From positions 1,958,501 to 2,022,500 of the forward strand of contig NZ_BTFW01000001.1 of assembly GCF_033242265.1 (NCBI RefSeq): a DNA stretch of 64,000 bases, given 5' to 3'. Below, piece by piece: positions 36,407 through 44,922 of the stretch. Position 1 is the stretch's first letter; every line of letters begins with the position of its first letter. Source of the stretch: Novosphingobium sp. IK01. Its GTDB lineage: Bacteria > Pseudomonadota > Alphaproteobacteria > Sphingomonadales > Sphingomonadaceae. The translations under genes and the position numbers were made by a program. Under the pieces are notes generated by a model. It saw nothing but the letters and a program-made list of their open reading frames with translations, was not told the origin of the DNA and made no database searches.

Positions 36407-36807
36407 TGCCCGGCCCCCCTGCCCACATGCGCGGCCAGATGCGCCGATTTTGCCAGACGGACCGCCCCGCCCACCAGCACCAGCGCGACCGGTGCTGCCA
36501 CCAGCGGATAGACCCAGAGCGACGGGCGCCAGAGATCATCGATCTTGAGCGCGGCCAGAACCATCAGCACGACAAGCGGCAGGACCACCGGATAGAGCCC
36601 GCGCCCGCCCGCCTCGTCCGCGGCGAACGGCTGGCCACACCCCGCACAGGCCGGTGCCATCTGCACTCGGTCGAGCAGTCCGCGCTGCCAGACCATGCCG
36701 GGCCTGCCACAGGCGGGACAAGCGCCCCGGATCGCGATCTGCCAGATCGTGCGCACGCGTCCCCCGGCCCGGTCCCCCAATTCTCTCTGCCCCCCCAATT
36801 CTCTCAT
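36403..36807 (-). CDS. DUF983 membrane protein
   Basis: 134 residues from ATG at 36807. It has two Cys-x2-Cys pairs (CPACGRPGM, CAGCGQPF) resembling a zinc ribbon, then two membrane helices (~75-93 and ~100-120). DUF983 proteins are regularly encoded next to SURF1 and coxC in alphaproteobacteria and are presumed oxidase-related, without a known function. The longer reading to 37029 is rejected because its extra residues are translated from the palindromic repeat just upstream. Confidence 0.88.
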   Translation of the reverse strand: MRELGGQRELGDRAGGRVRTIWQIAIRGACPACGRPGMVWQRGLLDRVQMAPACAGCGQPFAADEAGGRGLYPVVLPLVVLMVLAALKIDDLWRPSLWVYPLVAAPVALVLVGGAVRLAKSAHLAAHVGRGAGQ

Positions 36808-36849
36808 GGCCCGAAGATACCCCGCCACCGCCGCACCGTCCAGCGTGTG

Positions 36850-37015
36850 AGAGCCCGACCCAAAAGTCCTGCGGGTCGGTTTGGCGGGTCTTTTGCGCCA
36901 CCACGGCGTCGGCTGTTCGCCACGATGCTTCCAGCATCGCTGGGCTCTCAGCCTCCTTGTGGTGACCCAAAATCCCTCGCCAAACCTCCGCCGCCCGACT
37001 TTTGGGTCGGGCTCT
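36850..37015. repeat. 166 bp palindromic MITE-like element (family C)
   Basis: Perfect 19 bp terminal inverted arms AGAGCCCGACCCAAAAGTC (36850-36868) and its complement at 36997-37015, with further internal symmetry (ggtttggcgggtctttt... against ...gggattttgggt-type sequence). It carries no gene. It sits between DUF983 and the histidine kinase gene, at the point where the usual oxidase gene order is broken. The hairpin at 30795-30829 looks related. Confidence 0.8.
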
Positions 37016-37057
37016 GAGGCATCTGCCACAAGAGACCGTCAGCAAGGCCCGGACATG

Positions 37058-38578
37058 TCAGACGGCAGGGTGGATCGGCAGCCGCAGCGTGGCGACAAGG
37101 CCGGCGATGCGCCCGTTTTCCCGGCGATTGGCCAGATCGAGCGAGCCGCCGTGCTGGTCGGCGATGGCGCGGGCCAGGGTCAGGCCAAGGCCCGTGCCCC
37201 CGGTGGCACTGTTGCGCGAGGCTTCGAGGCGGATGAACGGCTCCATCATCCGCACGATCTCGTCCTCGGGAATGCCGGGGCCATCGTCCTCGATGCGCAG
37301 CACGGCACAGGCGCCCCCTTCGCCATCCTCCTCACGCGCCAGCGAGACTCGCGCGCGCCGGCCATAGCGCAAGGCGTTGGAGACAAGGTTGCGCATCGCC
37401 CGGCGCAGCCATGTGGCACGCAGCGGCAGGACGATCCGCACCGTCTCGCCCAGCGTCACGTCCTCGCCCATGTCCTCGTATTCGCCCATCACGTCGGCCA
37501 CCAGCGCCGAAAGCTCGGTCACTTCGAGCGGATCGGACGGACGGCCCACGCGGGCAAGCGAGAGAATATCGTCGAGCGAGCGGTTGATGTCCTCGATCGT
37601 GGCAGCCATGCGTGCGCGCTCGGCATCGTCCTCGACCGCCTCGATCCGCACGCGCAGCGCGGCCAGCGGGGTCTTGAGATCGTGGCCGATGGCACCAAGC
37701 ATCACGTTCTTCTCGTCGAGCAGGCCCACGATGCGTGCTTCCATCGCGTTGTGCGCCACGATCAGGCGGCGGATGTCGTCGGGGCCTTCGGGTTCGAGCT
37801 GGCCTTCGGCGCTGCGTTCGCGGGCGAATTCCTCGACCCGGCCCGTCAGCGCGCGCAAGGGCCGCGCGATCCGCCGCAGGATCAGCGCCACCGCGCCCAC
37901 CAGCACGAAATAGAGCAGGATCGTCTGCATCAGCAACGAAAGGAGCAGCGGCCCTTCCTTGCCGGGGGTAAGGATGCGCGCGGTCAGCCAGGTGCCGTCG
38001 GGGCGCTGGATCGAGGCGATGATCAGGCGCCCCTCGGGCGGATGGTCGCCATAGCTTTCGAGCCGCGCCCGCACATGCAAAAGCCAGGGCCAGACCACCG
38101 GATCGGCGCGCGGGATACGCTCGACCACCAGCACCGCGCGATGGGGGACGCCTTGTGCGTCGAGCACTTCCTCGAGCGCCCCGGTCTCTGCACTGCGGCG
38201 GCGGTCGCCCGGCTGTTCGGGCGAGCGGCTGTCGACCTGCACGCGCAGCCCGCGCGGCAGGCGCCAGGCGTCATCGGGCGGCGGGCGGCGCTGACGGTTG
38301 CGCCCATCGCCCCGGCCATCGGTGCCGTGCTGCTCGATCAGGCGGAAGGCCGCCTCGTTGACGGTCAGTTGCACGCGGCGGGCGTTCTGCTCGCGCCAGA
38401 TCAGCGCCGCCGAAAGCCCCTGCGCGACCAGCAGCGCGAGCGCGATGGCCAGCAGCATCTGCCCCTGAAGGCTGCGCGGCCCGCCCGAAAGCACACGGGC
38501 GCACCATGCCGGACACCAGGAAGGGCACCACCAGCGGGCCCGCACGCGGCCATCGGGCGCAAGTGTCCCGCCCATCAC
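37058..38578 (-). CDS. EnvZ-type sensor histidine kinase
   Basis: 506 residues from GTG at 38578, overlapping the regulator stop (next codon is ATG). Two membrane helices (~41-61 and ~213-234) enclose a ~150-residue periplasmic sensor region with an Asp/Arg-rich loop. A HAMP linker follows, then the H-box GAIGHDLKTPLAAL with His299, N-box NLVSNALRYG, G1 DDGPGIPEDE and G2 GGTGLGLTLA. All catalytic boxes are intact. It should phosphorylate the adjacent OmpR-type regulator. The signal is unknown; the upstream EF-hand gene points to divalent cations. Confidence 0.93.
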   Translation of the reverse strand: MMGGTLAPDGRVRARWWCPSWCPAWCARVLSGGPRSLQGQMLLAIALALLVAQGLSAALIWREQNARRVQLTVNEAAFRLIEQHGTDGRGDGRNRQRRPPPDDAWRLPRGLRVQVDSRSPEQPGDRRRSAETGALEEVLDAQGVPHRAVLVVERIPRADPVVWPWLLHVRARLESYGDHPPEGRLIIASIQRPDGTWLTARILTPGKEGPLLLSLLMQTILLYFVLVGAVALILRRIARPLRALTGRVEEFARERSAEGQLEPEGPDDIRRLIVAHNAMEARIVGLLDEKNVMLGAIGHDLKTPLAALRVRIEAVEDDAERARMAATIEDINRSLDDILSLARVGRPSDPLEVTELSALVADVMGEYEDMGEDVTLGETVRIVLPLRATWLRRAMRNLVSNALRYGRRARVSLAREEDGEGGACAVLRIEDDGPGIPEDEIVRMMEPFIRLEASRNSATGGTGLGLTLARAIADQHGGSLDLANRRENGRIAGLVATLRLPIHPAV

Positions 38579-39306
38579 GCCGGGCCGAGCGTCTTGCGCA
38601 CTTCGGCGGCGAGCATGTAGCCCCCGCCCCAGACGGTCTGGATCAGTTGCGGGTTGCGGCTGTCGGCCTCGATCTTGCGGCGCAGGCGGCTGATCTGGTT
38701 GTCGACCGCGCGGTCGAACAGGTGCGCCTCGCGGCCCTGCACCATGTCGAGCAGGCGGTCGCGGTCGAGCACCTGCCGCGGATGGTCGAGGAAGGCCATC
38801 AGCAGGCGGAATTCCGCCGAGGAAATCGCCACGACCGCGCCTTCGCGGTCGGTCAGGCGGCGTTTGAGCGGATCGAGCGTCCAGCCTTCGAACTGGTAGA
38901 CCTGCGCCTCGGCCACCTCGACCGGCTGGCGCACGCTGCGCCGCAGAACCGAGCGAATGCGCGCGACCAGTTCGCGCGGGTCGAACGGCTTGACCACGTA
39001 ATCGTCGCCGCCGATCTCAAGGCCGACGATGCGGTCGGTCGCCTCGCCGCGCGCGGTGATGAAGATCACCGGCAGCGCGCGTGTCTCGGCCATGTGGCGG
39101 CACAGCGAAAGGCCATCCTCGCCGGGCATCATGATGTCGAGCAGGACGAGATCGAAGCTGCCCTGCCCGAGCAGCGCACGGGCCTCGATGGCATTGCCCG
39201 CCTGCATGACGGCGAAGCCCTGGCGGACGAGATAGTCCGCCAGGGCTTCGCGCAGGGCCGCTTCATCGTCCACCAGAAGGATACGGGTTCCTGCCGGTTC
39301 ACTCAT
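38575..39306 (-). CDS. OmpR-family response regulator
   Basis: 243 residues from ATG at 39306. The receiver domain (~8-120) has the acidic pocket VDD (12-14), phospho-acceptor Asp57 in LLDIMMPGEDG and Lys106 in VVKPFDPREL. The winged-helix output domain (~130-240) contains FRLLMAFLDHPRQVLDRDRLL and ends in a VWGGGYML turn. It lies 28 bp after the EF-hand gene and overlaps the kinase gene. Confidence 0.95.
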   Translation of the reverse strand: MSEPAGTRILLVDDEAALREALADYLVRQGFAVMQAGNAIEARALLGQGSFDLVLLDIMMPGEDGLSLCRHMAETRALPVIFITARGEATDRIVGLEIGGDDYVVKPFDPRELVARIRSVLRRSVRQPVEVAEAQVYQFEGWTLDPLKRRLTDREGAVVAISSAEFRLLMAFLDHPRQVLDRDRLLDMVQGREAHLFDRAVDNQISRLRRKIEADSRNPQLIQTVWGGGYMLAAEVRKTLGPA

Positions 39307-39334
39307 GCTGCCAATCCCCGTCAATCGACGTTCC

Positions 39335-40051
39335 TCAGTTTCCGTCATCATCGGCAGGCGGCATGTCGGCCACCGGGCCATCCATCTTGCCGGCGCCGCC
39401 ATGGCCGCCCCAGCCGCCGGGACCACGGCCCCCCTGACCCCAGCCACCGGGGCCCTTCCCGCCAAACGGCGGACGGGGCATGGCCGCGCGCATCTCGTCG
39501 CGGGTGAGCGTGCCGTCGTGGTTGGTGTCGGCCTTGTCGAAGCGGGCCTTGACCGCCGCATCATAGGCCGCGCGGGTGATCACGCCATCCTTGTCAGGCT
39601 TCAGGCCCAGCATGTGGAGGGCCGCCATGCCGCCCATGCCATGATGGCCCATCATGCCGCGCGGGCGGGCGCCGCCAGCATCATCCTTCATGCCGTCCTT
39701 CATGCCGCCCATGGGGGGCATGTCGGCCATGTGCTTTTTCATCGCGTCATGGCGGGCCTGGGCATGGGCCAGAAATTCGGCGCGGCTGATCATGCCATCA
39801 TGGTTGGCGTCCATGGCATCGAAGCGCTTGAGTTCTGCCGCCTCGCGGTCGGCCTGGTCGAGCTTGCCGTCCTTGTTGACATCGAGCTTGGCCCAGATCG
39901 CATCGGCATGGGCCTGGGCCTGCGCCCAGGTCAACGTGCCATCCCACTTGGGGTGCGCGCCTTCGGACGGCGCGGGCGCGGCGGCATAGAGCGCACCGGC
40001 ACTGCCCAGCGCCAGACCGGCAACAGCAAGGCCCAAAGCGAACTTCTTCAT
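39335..40051 (-). CDS. Exported EF-hand calcium-binding protein
   Basis: 238 residues from ATG at 40051 with a Sec signal ending near ALYAAAP. Four EF-hand-like loops are visible: DVNKDGKLDQAD (57-68), DANHDGMISRAE (81-92), a degenerate one (KPDKDGVITR, first position Lys) near 151, and DTNHDGTLTRDE (175-186). A Met/His/Gly-rich middle (HHGMGGM) and a Gly/Trp-rich tail (GPGGWGQGGRGPGGW) are unusual and could bind metals. It is the first gene of a run with the response regulator and kinase, so it may be their target, accessory sensor or both. Confidence 0.88.
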   Translation of the reverse strand: MKKFALGLAVAGLALGSAGALYAAAPAPSEGAHPKWDGTLTWAQAQAHADAIWAKLDVNKDGKLDQADREAAELKRFDAMDANHDGMISRAEFLAHAQARHDAMKKHMADMPPMGGMKDGMKDDAGGARPRGMMGHHGMGGMAALHMLGLKPDKDGVITRAAYDAAVKARFDKADTNHDGTLTRDEMRAAMPRPPFGGKGPGGWGQGGRGPGGWGGHGGAGKMDGPVADMPPADDDGN

Positions 40052-40361
40052 CGCAACAGACTCCCAACAGAAGGCCGCGCCGGACCAGTGAGGCCCAGGC
40101 AGGACGGCCTGCGACACGGTGATCGAAAAAGGTTGGAAACTGCGAGCCCGCCTGCCGGAAGGGTTTTGTGGGGGACAAGGTGGGGCCCCTTCCGGCACAA
40201 GGACTTGCGTGGCGAACACCGCAGCTTCCATGTCTTTCCATATGGGGGCGGGATGTCGCGGGAGTATGCCTGAATTACGAATTTTTTGTCGTCAATTGTC
40301 GCGTTGGCGCACACGCCTTGCACAGCGATGGCCAACCCTCGCCTGTCATCCCGCCGCGCGA
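40052..40361. promoter_or_regulatory. Upstream region of the EF-hand/two-component operon
   Basis: 310 bp without a gene. An 11 bp inverted repeat TGCCGGAAGGG (40153-40163) / CCCTTCCGGCA (40187-40197) forms a hairpin that may terminate the VOC gene. Upstream of it, 40268-40300 is strikingly AT-rich for this window (gaattacgaattttttgtc) and on the minus strand contains a TTGACG; this is the likeliest promoter region. Confidence 0.5.
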
Positions 40362-40733
40362 TCAGCCCATCACAAAAGCATTCAGCTTGTTGCCATCGGG
40401 ATCACGGAAATAGGCGGCATAGAAGCCGTCGTCCCCGCGCGGACCGGGCGCGCCCTCGCAGGTGCCGCCATGGGCCAGCGCGATGGCATGAAGCCGGTCG
40501 ACTTGCGCGGCGTCCTTTGCCTCGAGCGCAACCATGACCCCGTTGCCCACCGTGGCGGGCTGGCCATCGAACGGCAGGGTCAGACCGATGCCCGCGCCGC
40601 CACCCGGCGTGCCCCATGCGATGGCCTTGGGCCATTCCATCATGCGTCCCGTGCCCATTTCGGCGGCGAGCGCATCATAGAATGCCGCGCCGCGCGCCAG
40701 ATCGTTGGTTCCCAGGGTTACATAGCCGATCAT
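40362..40733 (-). CDS. VOC-family (glyoxalase-like) protein
   Basis: 123 residues from ATG at 40733. One complete vicinal-oxygen-chelate unit: IGYVTLGTNDLARGAAFYDAL at the start and the closing YAAYFRDPDGNKLNAFV typical of glyoxalase/bleomycin-resistance-like folds. The last motif holds Asp-Pro-Asp-Gly-Asn but the usual metal Glu is not clear, so catalytic activity is doubtful. No functional partner nearby. Confidence 0.85.
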   Translation of the reverse strand: MIGYVTLGTNDLARGAAFYDALAAEMGTGRMMEWPKAIAWGTPGGGAGIGLTLPFDGQPATVGNGVMVALEAKDAAQVDRLHAIALAHGGTCEGAPGPRGDDGFYAAYFRDPDGNKLNAFVMG

Positions 40734-40817
40734 AATGCCTCTCCTGACCGGCGAATCGCCAGTCAGAAGGAACATAACACGAACGAAATCCCCGGCAAGC
40801 CCAAAGCCCCGATACCA

Positions 40818-42623
40818 TCAGAGCGGCGCGCAGGCGGCCTCCAGCCAGGCCAGATCGGCGCCTTCGAGTTGCGGGGCCAGCAGGGCCAGCGTGCGCGCAT
40901 GATAAGCGTTCCACCATGCCCGTTCAGCCGGGGTCAGCAGGTCCAGATCGACCAGCGCGCGGTCGATGGGGACGAAGGTGAGCGTCTCGAAGCCGCAGAA
41001 CGGGCCTTCGGCCCCGGCAATCGCGCGCTCTTCCACCAGCACGAGGTTCTCGATGCGGATGCCGTATGCGCCGGCCTTGTAGTAGCCCGGCTCGTTCGAC
41101 AGGATCATGCCGGGCAGCAGGCCTTGCGTGGTGCCCGCCTGTCCGCCCGCCGCCTTGGCGATGCGCTGGGGGCCTTCGTGGACGGCCAGAAAGCTGCCGA
41201 CGCCGTGCCCGGTGCCATGGGCATAGTCGAGGCCCGCCGCCCACAGGAACTGGCGCGCGAAGCTGTCGAGCTGGCTGCCCGCCGTGCCGACCGGGAAGAC
41301 CGCCTGATCGAGCGCGATATGGCCCTTGAGCACGCGGGTGAAGCGGTCCTTCACTTCGGCCGGGGCGGCATCGGGGCCGACCCAGACGGTGCGGGTGATG
41401 TCGGTTGTCCCGTCGAGGTACTGGCCGCCCGAATCGACCAGATAGACGCTGTTGGGCTCGATCGCGCGGTTCGACTGTTCATCGACGTGGTAGTGCGGGA
41501 TCGCCGCGTTGGGCCCCGCGCCCGAGATCGTGTCGAACGACAGATCCTTGAGCAGGCCGGTCTTTTCCCGCTCGGCCAGAAGGCGGGCCGCAGCCGAAAG
41601 TTCGGTCTCGCCGCCCTTGGGCGCGGCGACCGAGAGCCAGTGGAGGAAGCGCGAAACCGCCGCGCCATCACGGCTCTGCGCGGCGCGGTGGCCAGCCTGT
41701 TCGACCGGGTTCTTGCAGGCCTTGGGCAGGACGGTGGGATCGGTCAGCGCCAGAACGCGCGCGCCGCCTTCCTCCAGCGCGTGGAACACGGCAGCCACCG
41801 CGCGTTCGGGATCGACCGCCACGGTCTTGCCGCCAAAGGCCTTGAGCGCGGGCACGAAAGCCGCGCGATCATGGATGCGCACCGCATTGCCCAGATGGGC
41901 GACGAGCGCCGGGTTCACCTTTTCGGGCGCGATGAACAAGTCTGCCGTGCCATCGGCATGGGCGATCACGAACGAGAGCGCGACCGGCGTGCGCGACACG
42001 TCGGCCCCGCGCATGTTGAGCAGCCAGGCCACGCCGTCGAGCGCGGTGACCACCGCCGCATCCGCGCCGCGCGCTTCCAGCCATTGTGCGACTTGCGCGC
42101 GCTTTTCAGCCACGCTTTGCCCGGCATACTGGTCCGCATGGGGAACGGCGGGCGCGGGCGAAGGGGCAGGCTGGTCTTCCCACACGGCGTCGAGCGGGTT
42201 GCTGTCCACCGCCTTGAGGCTGGCCCCGCGCGCCTTGAGCGCGGCAGCCGCGCCGTCGGCCCAGGGCTTGGCATGAAGCCATGCGTCATAGCCGATCACC
42301 ATGCCGGGGCGCACATGGGCCGCCAGCCACGCGCCGGGGCTGGTCTGGGGCACCGACTGGTATTCATAGAGCCGCCCGTCGACCTGCTCGCGCACCTGGA
42401 TCGTGTAGCGCCCGTCGACGAAGATCGCCGCCTTGTCGGCAAGGACGACCGCCGTGCCCGCCGAACCGCCAAAGCCGGTCAGCCAGCCCAGACGCTGGGC
42501 ATAGGCGCCGACATATTCGCTCATGTGCTCGTCGGAGATGGGAATGACGAAACCGTCGAGCCCCCGGCGCGCCAGTTCGGCGCGCAGCGCCTCAAGACGG
42601 GCTTCGTGGGTGAGCATGAGCAT
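40818..42623 (-). CDS. Xaa-Pro aminopeptidase (aminopeptidase P, M24B)
   Basis: About 601 residues in three parts: two creatinase-like N-terminal domains and a C-terminal pita-bread domain. The dimetal ligands are visible in family order: Asp in YLVDSGGQY, Asp in TTDITRTV, His in GTGHGVG, Glu in LSNEPGYY and Glu in IRIENLVLV. This is the long eukaryote-like APP form that removes N-terminal residues before proline. ATG at 42623 is preferred because GAGGA lies nine bases before it; ATG at 42632 touches the GAGGA. It diverges from an S9 peptidase gene. Confidence 0.93.
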   Translation of the reverse strand: MLMLTHEARLEALRAELARRGLDGFVIPISDEHMSEYVGAYAQRLGWLTGFGGSAGTAVVLADKAAIFVDGRYTIQVREQVDGRLYEYQSVPQTSPGAWLAAHVRPGMVIGYDAWLHAKPWADGAAAALKARGASLKAVDSNPLDAVWEDQPAPSPAPAVPHADQYAGQSVAEKRAQVAQWLEARGADAAVVTALDGVAWLLNMRGADVSRTPVALSFVIAHADGTADLFIAPEKVNPALVAHLGNAVRIHDRAAFVPALKAFGGKTVAVDPERAVAAVFHALEEGGARVLALTDPTVLPKACKNPVEQAGHRAAQSRDGAAVSRFLHWLSVAAPKGGETELSAAARLLAEREKTGLLKDLSFDTISGAGPNAAIPHYHVDEQSNRAIEPNSVYLVDSGGQYLDGTTDITRTVWVGPDAAPAEVKDRFTRVLKGHIALDQAVFPVGTAGSQLDSFARQFLWAAGLDYAHGTGHGVGSFLAVHEGPQRIAKAAGGQAGTTQGLLPGMILSNEPGYYKAGAYGIRIENLVLVEERAIAGAEGPFCGFETLTFVPIDRALVDLDLLTPAERAWWNAYHARTLALLAPQLEGADLAWLEAACAPL

Positions 42624-42642
42624 GGGAGGCATTCCTCGATCT

Positions 42643-42676
42643 GGGTAGGCGGGATTGGCCGGGTAGGCGGGATTGG
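42643..42676. repeat. 18 bp tandem duplication in a divergent promoter
   Basis: gggtaggcgggattggcc is repeated as gggtaggcgggattgg directly after it, within the ~137 bp between the divergent aminopeptidase P and S9 peptidase genes. Duplication here may change promoter spacing for either gene. No operator is recognised. Confidence 0.8.
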
Positions 42677-42760
42677 TTCGCGTTGTAACCACCTGCGCGC
42701 GCAGATGCCAGTGCATGCGTCAACAGCGGGCGTCTTGCGGGGCGGGCAGCGGCACCATAG

Positions 42761-44854
42761 ATGGCAATGATGACCACTGCCGCCAAGAGCCAGCCAGCCC
42801 ATCCCCCCCTCGCCGTCAAGAAGCCCCACAGCTTCACCGTGCACGGCACCACGATTCACGACGACTATGCCTGGCTGCGCGACCCCGGCTATCCCGAGGT
42901 CAAGGACGCGGAAATCCTCGCCCATCTCGAAGCCGAAAATGCCTGGTTCGAGGCCGCGATGGCCCCCCGCAAACCGCTGATCGACACGCTGTTTGCCGAA
43001 ATGCGCGGGCGCATCAAGGAAGCCGATACCTCGGTCCCGCAAAAGGACGGCGCGTTCGTCTACTGGATCGAATACGAGGAAGGCGCCGAGTACAAGAAGT
43101 GGTGGCGCCGCCCGGTCGATGCGCCCGCCGATGGCAGCGCCGACGAACTGATCCTCGACGAAGTGGCGCTGGCGCAGGGCCACGACTATTTCCGCCTCGG
43201 CGCGATTTCGGTCTCCAACGACGGGCGCCTGCTGGCCTGGTCGGTCGACGACAACGGCTCGGAGCGGTTCACCGCGCGGATCAAGGTGATCGCCACCGGC
43301 GAAATCCTGCCCGACGAAATCCCCGGCACCAATTCGGGGCTGATCTGGGTGAAGGGCGATACCGGCCTCGTCTACAGCCTCGCCAACGAGAACTGGCGGA
43401 CCGACAATGTGCGCCTGCACTGGCTGGGCCAGCCGCTCGATGCCGATGTCGAACTCTTCCACGAGGACGACGAGGGCTTTCGCGCGGGCGCGGCGCTGTC
43501 GGCCAACGAAAAGTGGCTGATCGTCTCGACCGGCGACCACGAGACCAGCGAAGTGCGCCTGATCCCCACCGATGATCCGCTCAGGGAACCGCTGCTCGTC
43601 CGCGCGCGGGAAAAGGGCGTGGAATACGATGTCGACGAGCGCGAGGGCACGCTGTTCATCCACGCCAACGACACCCACGAGAACTTCCGCCTCGCCACCG
43701 CGCCGCTGGCCAAGCCCGACCAGTGGACGACGCTGATCACCGGCAGCGACGATTTCTACCTGACCGGCTTTGAACTGTTCCGCGATTTCTACGTCGTGGA
43801 AGGCCGCGTGCGCGGGCTCGACCGGATCGAGGTGCGCTATTACGACGACCCAGCGCGGATCGAGCCCATCGCGTTCCCCGAGGCGAGCTATGAGGCGAGC
43901 CTGGGCGACAACCCGGAATGGGCGACCCAGACTTTGCGCGTTGGCTATGAATCGATGGTCAGCCCCTCGTCGGTCTACGACTACGACGTCGCCAGCCGCA
44001 GCCTGACGCGGCTGAAGGTTCAGGAAATCCCCTCGGGCTATGATGCCGCGCTCTATGAAACCACCCGGCTCGACATTCCGGCGCGCGATGGCACGCTGGT
44101 TCCCGTCTCGGTGGTCTGGCGCAAGGACCGCGAGCCCGGTGGGCCGCTGCACCTCTATGGCTATGGCGCCTATGGCATTGCCATCGGGCCGGGCTTTTCG
44201 ACCACGCGGCTCTCGCTGCTCGACCGGGGCATGGCCTATGCCATCGCCCATATTCGCGGCGGCGACGACCTCGGGCGCGGCTGGTACAAGGCGGGCAAGC
44301 TGGAAAACCGCACCAATACCTTCAACGATTTCGTCGATGTCGCGCGCGGGCTGATCGACCACGGCTTTACGGTCGCGGGGAAAATCTCGGCCTCGGGCGG
44401 CTCGGCAGGCGGCGAACTGATGGGCGCGGTGATCAACCAGGCGCCCGAGCTGTTCGGCGCGGTCGTGGCCGATGTGCCGTTTGTCGACGTGCTGGCCACG
44501 ATGCTCGACGAGAGCCTGCCCCTCACGCCGGGCGAATGGCCCGAATGGGGCAACCCCATCGAGGACGAGGCGGCATTCCACCTGATCCGCTCGTACTCGC
44601 CCTACGATCAGGTTGCCGCGCAGGCCTATCCGCCGCTGATGGTGACCGCCGGGCTCAACGACCCGCGCGTGACCTATTGGGAACCGGCCAAGTGGGTGGC
44701 CCGCCTGCGCGAGCTGAAGACCGACAGCAACGCCCTGATCTTCAAGACCAACATGGGCGCGGGCCACGGCGGCAAGTCGGGCCGTTTTGAAAGCCTGAAG
44801 GAAGCCGCCGAGGAATTCGCGTTCCTGCTGACGGAACTGGGCATCGCGGCCTGA
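42761..44854 (+). CDS. S9A serine peptidase (oligopeptidase B / prolyl oligopeptidase family)
   Basis: 697 residues. An N-terminal beta-propeller (~70-410) is followed by an alpha/beta-hydrolase domain. The catalytic triad is Ser548 in GGSAGG, Asp634 in LNDPRV and His669 in GAGHGG. HDDYAWLRDP near residue 33 and the YGYGAYG and IRGGDDLGRGWY blocks are typical of oligopeptidase B. No signal peptide, so probably cytosolic degradation of short peptides. Start is uncertain among ATGs at 42761, 42767 and 42770. Confidence 0.93.
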   Translation: MAMMTTAAKSQPAHPPLAVKKPHSFTVHGTTIHDDYAWLRDPGYPEVKDAEILAHLEAENAWFEAAMAPRKPLIDTLFAEMRGRIKEADTSVPQKDGAFVYWIEYEEGAEYKKWWRRPVDAPADGSADELILDEVALAQGHDYFRLGAISVSNDGRLLAWSVDDNGSERFTARIKVIATGEILPDEIPGTNSGLIWVKGDTGLVYSLANENWRTDNVRLHWLGQPLDADVELFHEDDEGFRAGAALSANEKWLIVSTGDHETSEVRLIPTDDPLREPLLVRAREKGVEYDVDEREGTLFIHANDTHENFRLATAPLAKPDQWTTLITGSDDFYLTGFELFRDFYVVEGRVRGLDRIEVRYYDDPARIEPIAFPEASYEASLGDNPEWATQTLRVGYESMVSPSSVYDYDVASRSLTRLKVQEIPSGYDAALYETTRLDIPARDGTLVPVSVVWRKDREPGGPLHLYGYGAYGIAIGPGFSTTRLSLLDRGMAYAIAHIRGGDDLGRGWYKAGKLENRTNTFNDFVDVARGLIDHGFTVAGKISASGGSAGGELMGAVINQAPELFGAVVADVPFVDVLATMLDESLPLTPGEWPEWGNPIEDEAAFHLIRSYSPYDQVAAQAYPPLMVTAGLNDPRVTYWEPAKWVARLRELKTDSNALIFKTNMGAGHGGKSGRFESLKEAAEEFAFLLTELGIAA

Positions 44855-44859
44855 TCCCC

Positions 44860-44911
44860 AAAAAAAGGGGGAGACGGCGCGGCACCAGCCGCCTCGCCTC
44901 CCCCCTTTTTT
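44860..44911. terminator. Bidirectional terminator between S9 peptidase and hydroxylase genes
   Basis: Perfect 14 bp arms AAAAAAAGGGGGAG (44860-44873) and CTCCCCCTTTTTTT (44898-44911) enclose a GC-rich inner stem. Each strand ends in a seven-base T-run, so it should terminate both converging transcripts. It is the clearest terminator in the window. Confidence 0.9.
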
Positions 44912-44922
44912 TGTGCAGGGTC

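Noticed and set aside
36808..37029. N-terminal extension of the DUF983 protein
   Set aside because: It is translated from the palindromic element, and the conserved protein begins at 36807.
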